The position numbers and the translations under genes are program-made. The notes under the pieces are model-generated. The model saw only the letters and a list, made by a program, of their open reading frames with translations. It was not told the origin of the DNA and ran no database searches. 64,000 bases of DNA from the NCBI GenBank assembly GCA_944321765.1, contig CALUMQ010000026.1:186001-250000 (forward strand), read 5' to 3'. The stretch's first letter is position 1, and the number at the start of each line of letters is the position of its first letter. Positions 60,638-64,000 of this stretch are shown piece after piece. The DNA is from an uncultured Alistipes sp. Lineage in GTDB: Bacteria > Bacteroidota > Bacteroidia > Bacteroidales > Rikenellaceae.

Positions 60638-62576
60638 GCTCTCCGACGCTCGCCTTCACTCCGACAACTCCTCCCTTCATCTCCACCGAATCCGAACGGT
60701 ACTGACATGCGGCGTACTCGGTCACGGCCACCGTGTCGGTTCCGACGATCAGCTGCGGCATGCCCTCCGAGGAGTATATGCTGAAGCACTGTTTCCCTTC
60801 GGCGCGTAACGTGCGACGCTTCCCGGCGAGGTACAGCGTGGGCTCCTCGCGGTTCCACATCGCCTTGTAGAGGTAGTAGGCATCCTTGAAGTCCCGGCGG
60901 TTGAGCGTCACGAGCCCCTCGCCGTTGACTCCGTACGGGCGCCGAGCCGATCCGTAGTCAAACATGTTGTCGATCCACACGCCCCAGAAGAGCGAATCGT
61001 TCTGCAGGTTGCGGGCATACTCCTCGTGGAAACGCGTCTGCTTCTCCTCGGGCATCCAGTTTCTGCGCGGATCGGACTGCACCGAATAGCTTTTGTGTCC
61101 GATGAATCCCGGACCTCCATAGGCGATTGCCGAACGCAGGTGAGACCAGTTTTTCCACATCTGTCTCTGCCATATGGCCAGGTCGTCGGTCGATCCGCGG
61201 CTCCATCCCACGGTCTGCAGCCAGACGATCAGATCGGTGACGAAGTTGATCGATCCGTCCTGGTTGCTGCACGCCACCGTCGGACGCGAAGGATCCATTT
61301 CGTGCGCCGCATCGTTGAGCCGCCGGATGTAGGGGGTGACGTCGTCGCCGCGCGTGGGGAGGCACGAGAAGATGCCCCACATCAGCACCGAGGGGTGGTT
61401 GATGTTCTGGGCGATGATCTCCCGCAGTTGCGTGAGTCCGTTCTCCTCGAACTCCGGCGTGGCGTAGTAGGCCATGTCGCCGAAGAATTCGGAGTGGTGC
61501 ATCGGGATGTCGACCCATACGAGCATGCCCAGCTCGTCGCAGCGGTCATAGAGGTGCTGTCCGTGGGGCATGACGGCCGAACGCAGGGCATTGGCCCCGA
61601 GGGTGCGGATCTGCGCCAGATCGGCGTCATAGTCCTCGTCGGTGAGCGTGCCTCCCGAGAGGGCGTTGTCGTGGTAGAGCGTGACGCCGTGGACGGGCGT
61701 GTGCGTGTTGTTGATCATCATGCCTCCCGAGGTGCTTACGGCCAGGTTGCGGAATCCCGTGCGGACGGTTACCCGGTCGCAGATGCTGTCTTCGCCGATC
61801 GAGGCCGTCACGCTGTAGAGCGACGGATGTTCGGAGGCCCAGAGTTCGGGATTCTCGATGGCGAAGGGTACCATGACGGGCTCGTCCTCGATGTGTACCT
61901 TCTGCCGTCGTGCGAAGACCGTTCTTCCTTCGGAGTTTTCGATCTGAATGTTGAGCATGCAGTTGCTCTCCTGCTTTGAGGTGATGTGCACCTCGATTTC
62001 GCCTTCGGCACGCTCTCCGTCGACCGAACGGGGGTGTACGAGTACGCCGTCCGATCCGAAATAGAGGGGTGAGATAGCCGTGGGTTCGGTGGCGATGAGC
62101 TCCACGTCGCGGAAAATGCCTCCGTAGAGGTTCATGTCGGTCGACGTGGGGAGCACGTCGTCGCGGTAGCTGTTGCTCACGACGACAAGCAGTCCGTTGT
62201 CGGCGCCGAAGCGCACCTTGTCGGTGATTTCGAAGGTGAAGGCCGTTGCGGCTCCGCGGTGCGATCCCACGTAGGAGCCGTTGACAAAGAGATCGGCAAC
62301 GCTTTGCACGCCGTAGAACTTCAGGAAGATGCGTTTCGAGGCCCATTCGAGCGGAAGGAATATCGTATTCTGATAGTTTCCGGTCGTTTCGAGCCAGTAT
62401 CCGAGGGCTCTGGGGTCTGTATTCCAACTGTGGGGCAGGGTGACGTTCCGGGCGTTGTCGGAGGTTCTTTCGGTCTTGAAGAAGAACCTCCATCCTTCGT
62501 TAAGCGGAAAAACCTCGCGGGCCCGTCCGCTCGTGACGAGGCCGCAGAGCAGCAGAAGCACAAATAGACGTTTCAT
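60543..62576 (-). CDS. GH2-like exported protein lacking both catalytic glutamates
   Basis: 677 residues from the ATG at 62576. A signal peptide (1-19) precedes the GH2 domains in order: sugar-binding jelly roll (about 25-170, VTLPHSWNTD), Ig-like domain (about 190-300), and TIM-barrel (about 300-600, GVTLYHDNALSGGTLTDEDYDADLAQIRTLGANALR). In the barrel, the acid/base NE motif after HPSVLMWGIF reads Ser404-Cys405. At the nucleophile site, where EYG is expected, the sequence is AIAYGGPG with Ala485. So hydrolysis by the standard mechanism is not expected, and it may bind glycans instead. It has an exact promoter and no frameshift, so it is kept as a protein. Confidence 0.85.
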   Translation of the reverse strand: MKRLFVLLLLCGLVTSGRAREVFPLNEGWRFFFKTERTSDNARNVTLPHSWNTDPRALGYWLETTGNYQNTIFLPLEWASKRIFLKFYGVQSVADLFVNGSYVGSHRGAATAFTFEITDKVRFGADNGLLVVVSNSYRDDVLPTSTDMNLYGGIFRDVELIATEPTAISPLYFGSDGVLVHPRSVDGERAEGEIEVHITSKQESNCMLNIQIENSEGRTVFARRQKVHIEDEPVMVPFAIENPELWASEHPSLYSVTASIGEDSICDRVTVRTGFRNLAVSTSGGMMINNTHTPVHGVTLYHDNALSGGTLTDEDYDADLAQIRTLGANALRSAVMPHGQHLYDRCDELGMLVWVDIPMHHSEFFGDMAYYATPEFEENGLTQLREIIAQNINHPSVLMWGIFSCLPTRGDDVTPYIRRLNDAAHEMDPSRPTVACSNQDGSINFVTDLIVWLQTVGWSRGSTDDLAIWQRQMWKNWSHLRSAIAYGGPGFIGHKSYSVQSDPRRNWMPEEKQTRFHEEYARNLQNDSLFWGVWIDNMFDYGSARRPYGVNGEGLVTLNRRDFKDAYYLYKAMWNREEPTLYLAGKRRTLRAEGKQCFSIYSSEGMPQLIVGTDTVAVTEYAACQYRSDSVEMKGGVVGVKASVGELTDSMTIRVGNVLRSKSYPGLPQKADPQKTN

Positions 62577-62600
62577 GGCGAATGAAGTTAAGTCCACGTG

Positions 62601-62631
62601 CAAATATACAACAAGCGTGTGGAAAATCAAA
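62601..62631 (-). promoter_or_regulatory. Promoter of the GH2-like gene
   Basis: On the minus strand: TTTG (62628-62631), a 19-base spacer, and TATATTTG (62601-62608), an exact consensus match. The ATG lies 25 bases downstream. Confidence 0.75.
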
Positions 62632-62703
62632 TCTCTGAGGGCCGGAACGCGACGTCTGTCCCTTCTGCGGCATGTATTGCAGACGTACGCGACCGTATGA
62701 CGA

Positions 62704-62745
62704 ACAGCGATCCCGCGCCGTCGAAAAACGGCGCGGGATCGCTGT
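62704..62745. repeat. 18-bp perfect inverted repeat
   Basis: acagcgatcccgcgccgt (62704-62721) is exactly complementary to 62728-62745, with loop CGAAAA. No T-run follows on the minus strand, and the T-rich side is already used by the neighbouring terminator, so its role is open. Confidence 0.7.
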
Positions 62746-62747
62746 GA

Positions 62748-62781
62748 CAAAAAAAAGGCGGACCGCGCCTTTCGGTCCGCC
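62748..62781 (-). terminator. Terminator of the large exported protein gene
   Basis: A perfect 9-bp stem (ggcggaccg, 62757-62765; complement 62773-62781), followed on the minus strand by nine T (62748-62756). It lies about 130 bases after the stop codon. Confidence 0.85.
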
Positions 62782-62909
62782 AGAAGCAGGAGTTCGGATC
62801 TGGAACTAGTTAACTAAAAACAACTCGTTGGGTGTGCCTCCTGCGTGAGGGATTCTCTTCCGGGGGCTCCGGTCCGCAGCCGCGGACCGGAGTCGGGAGA
62901 GGTGAGATG

Positions 62910-64000
62910 CTACTGTGCGTTCTTGAATATTACCGTGATGTCCTTGGTGAACTTAACCGGCTCGTACTTCTGCGTCGTGCTGTTGTAGGTCACTGCGTAC
63001 TTGTACGTGAAGGTTACCGTAACCGTTGCAGTTACTTCGCCGGCCAGCGGGGCGTTGTTGGCCGAATAGGTGATCACGCCGTCAGCGAAGCTGAAGTTGT
63101 CGAAGGTCTCGGCACCGTTCGTGCTCTTGTATACGGGAGCTGCGAACGAGCACTTCAGACCGTAAACCTCATCCTTAACATAGGTAGCCTCAAGAGCGGT
63201 ATCTGTCATCAGGTTGTTTCCAAAGATATCGAGGGCAACGTTCTTCTTGTTTGCATCCTTGGTGTTCATCACAGCGTAGAGGTTAACCTCAGCCTTGGTA
63301 TTGGTGGTCACCGTCTGCGTCTTGGTTACGAATGCTACCCACGAGTCGAAGTCGATGGGCTTCTCGAGTACAACCTCGAATACCTTCGTGTCGATCGTTA
63401 CACCGTCGACGGTCAGAGCTGCCTCGACCTCAACCTTGTCAAGCTGGCAACCGTTCCAGTCGAATACGCCGGTCGTTCCCGAGATACCGCCGTCAATCGT
63501 CGGCATCGGGCCAGTGTAGCCCTTGGGAGCCGTCGTCTTCAGCGTGTAGGTGACAACTGCGGTTCCGGTAGCTCCGGCCTCTGCAGCCTTCGAGTAGCCG
63601 CTGGTCAGGTCAACGTTTGCGATCTTGAACTCTTTGTCATCCGTTCCTTCAATCTTGCCCTGAGCGATCATGTAGGGAACTTCGATACCCTCGCCCTGGA
63701 AGAGGTTTGCACCCGATTTCAGCGAGTATCCGCTCTTGTTCTTGATCGTAATGGTACCGGTCAGGTTGATCTTGAAGATAGGATCCGTTCCGGGAACAGC
63801 GTAGTGTGCGTCTACGGCGGGCTCCTTCGTGTAGAAGGCCGTGTAGGAGTACGAATCAGCTACGCTGAAGTCTACGTCGTTGGACTTGAAGAATGCGCGC
63901 AGTTTCACATCCGTGCCGTTTGCATCCGACTTGAGACCGGCCTCGGCGATGTTCTTGGTCGCATCAGCAGCCTGACGGCCCATGTTCAGTACGGAGTTGC
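62910..64000 (-). CDS. Large beta-rich exported protein, C-terminal part (5' cut by window edge)
   Basis: The frame is open through the last base (NSVLN precedes the Met at 63983), so the start lies outside the window; about 362 residues are visible. The sequence is rich in Thr, Val, Ala and Lys, with alternating hydrophobic patterns (VTATVTVTFTYKYAVTYNST) and no catalytic motif I recognise. It resembles surface-exposed repeat proteins of Bacteroidales. Codon use (GTT, GCT, AAG, lower GC) differs from the flanking genes and suggests high expression or different ancestry. It has its own strong terminator. Confidence 0.7.
   Translation of the reverse strand, partial: NSVLNMGRQAADATKNIAEAGLKSDANGTDVKLRAFFKSNDVDFSVADSYSYTAFYTKEPAVDAHYAVPGTDPIFKINLTGTITIKNKSGYSLKSGANLFQGEGIEVPYMIAQGKIEGTDDKEFKIANVDLTSGYSKAAEAGATGTAVVTYTLKTTAPKGYTGPMPTIDGGISGTTGVFDWNGCQLDKVEVEAALTVDGVTIDTKVFEVVLEKPIDFDSWVAFVTKTQTVTTNTKAEVNLYAVMNTKDANKKNVALDIFGNNLMTDTALEATYVKDEVYGLKCSFAAPVYKSTNGAETFDNFSFADGVITYSANNAPLAGEVTATVTVTFTYKYAVTYNSTTQKYEPVKFTKDITVIFKNAQ

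Larger units (their letters stand above)
62577..62909. other. Intergenic region upstream of the GH2-like gene
   Basis: This 333-bp gap holds the GH2 promoter (62601-62631), an 18-bp perfect inverted repeat (62704-62745) and the terminator of the next gene (62748-62781). Between about 62782 and 62909 nothing was recognised. Confidence 0.7.

Noticed and set aside
60543-62576. Calling the GH2-like gene a pseudogene
   Set aside because: Catalytic residues are missing, but the frame, signal peptide, promoter and domain order are intact.

Overview
The window comes from a GC-rich member of the Bacteroidales, most likely Alistipes (Rikenellaceae). The evidence is a SusC/SusD pair, several promoters with the Bacteroidetes TTTG-N19-TAnnTTTG pattern, Bacteroidetes-type HemD, DUF4271, DUF4924 and DUF3467 proteins, an EF-G2 paralogue, and GC-rich codon use. 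The genus is inferred from composition and gene content. It is ordinary chromosome, with no prophage, transposase, CRISPR array or rRNA operon.

Layout. 1-9.5 kb: end of a glycosyltransferase, an ECF sigma factor, rsmG, a secreted thioredoxin, rlmN, a TonB-like protein, hflX, upp, an LTA-synthase-like sulfatase, and a hemerythrin-LuxR regulator. 9.5-17.8 kb: a minus-strand run of ten tightly spaced genes: lysE-type exporter, cmk, ispH, a small membrane protein, S41 protease, histidine kinase, DUF4271, hemD, rnpA, yidD. 18-26 kb: DUF3467, folC and lnt, a GH109-like lipoprotein, a macro-like protein, tRNA-Thr(CGT), cstA. 26-33 kb: tdk and a SusC/SusD pair. 33-46 kb: murA, rpmH (too short for most gene callers), a double GNAT protein, DUF4924, a PiT phosphate transporter, EF-G2, an M24 peptidase, LD-carboxypeptidase and an MFS pump. 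46-64 kb: a DUF5009 acyltransferase, U32 protein, prenyl synthase, ROK kinase, SGNH hydrolase, malQ, DUF3108, recG, ispG, wbqC, a GH2 protein, and the end of a large exported protein cut by the window edge.

Joint functions. ispG and ispH are the last two steps of the MEP isoprenoid pathway, and the prenyl synthase uses their products. murA, the LD-carboxypeptidase, lnt and the LTA-synthase-like protein belong to envelope building. rsmG, rlmN, hflX, rpmH, rnpA and EF-G2 belong to ribosome making and translation. SusC/D, the GH109-like protein, SGNH hydrolase, malQ, ROK kinase and the GH2 protein handle glycans.

Most notable: a regulator joining an iron-centre-repair type hemerythrin domain to a LuxR DNA-binding domain; an EF-G paralogue without its GTPase histidine; a GH2 protein lacking both catalytic glutamates; MurA with Asp in place of the fosfomycin-target Cys; a G9 tract in the SusC signal-peptide codons; and unrelated short tandem repeats just after many stop codons.
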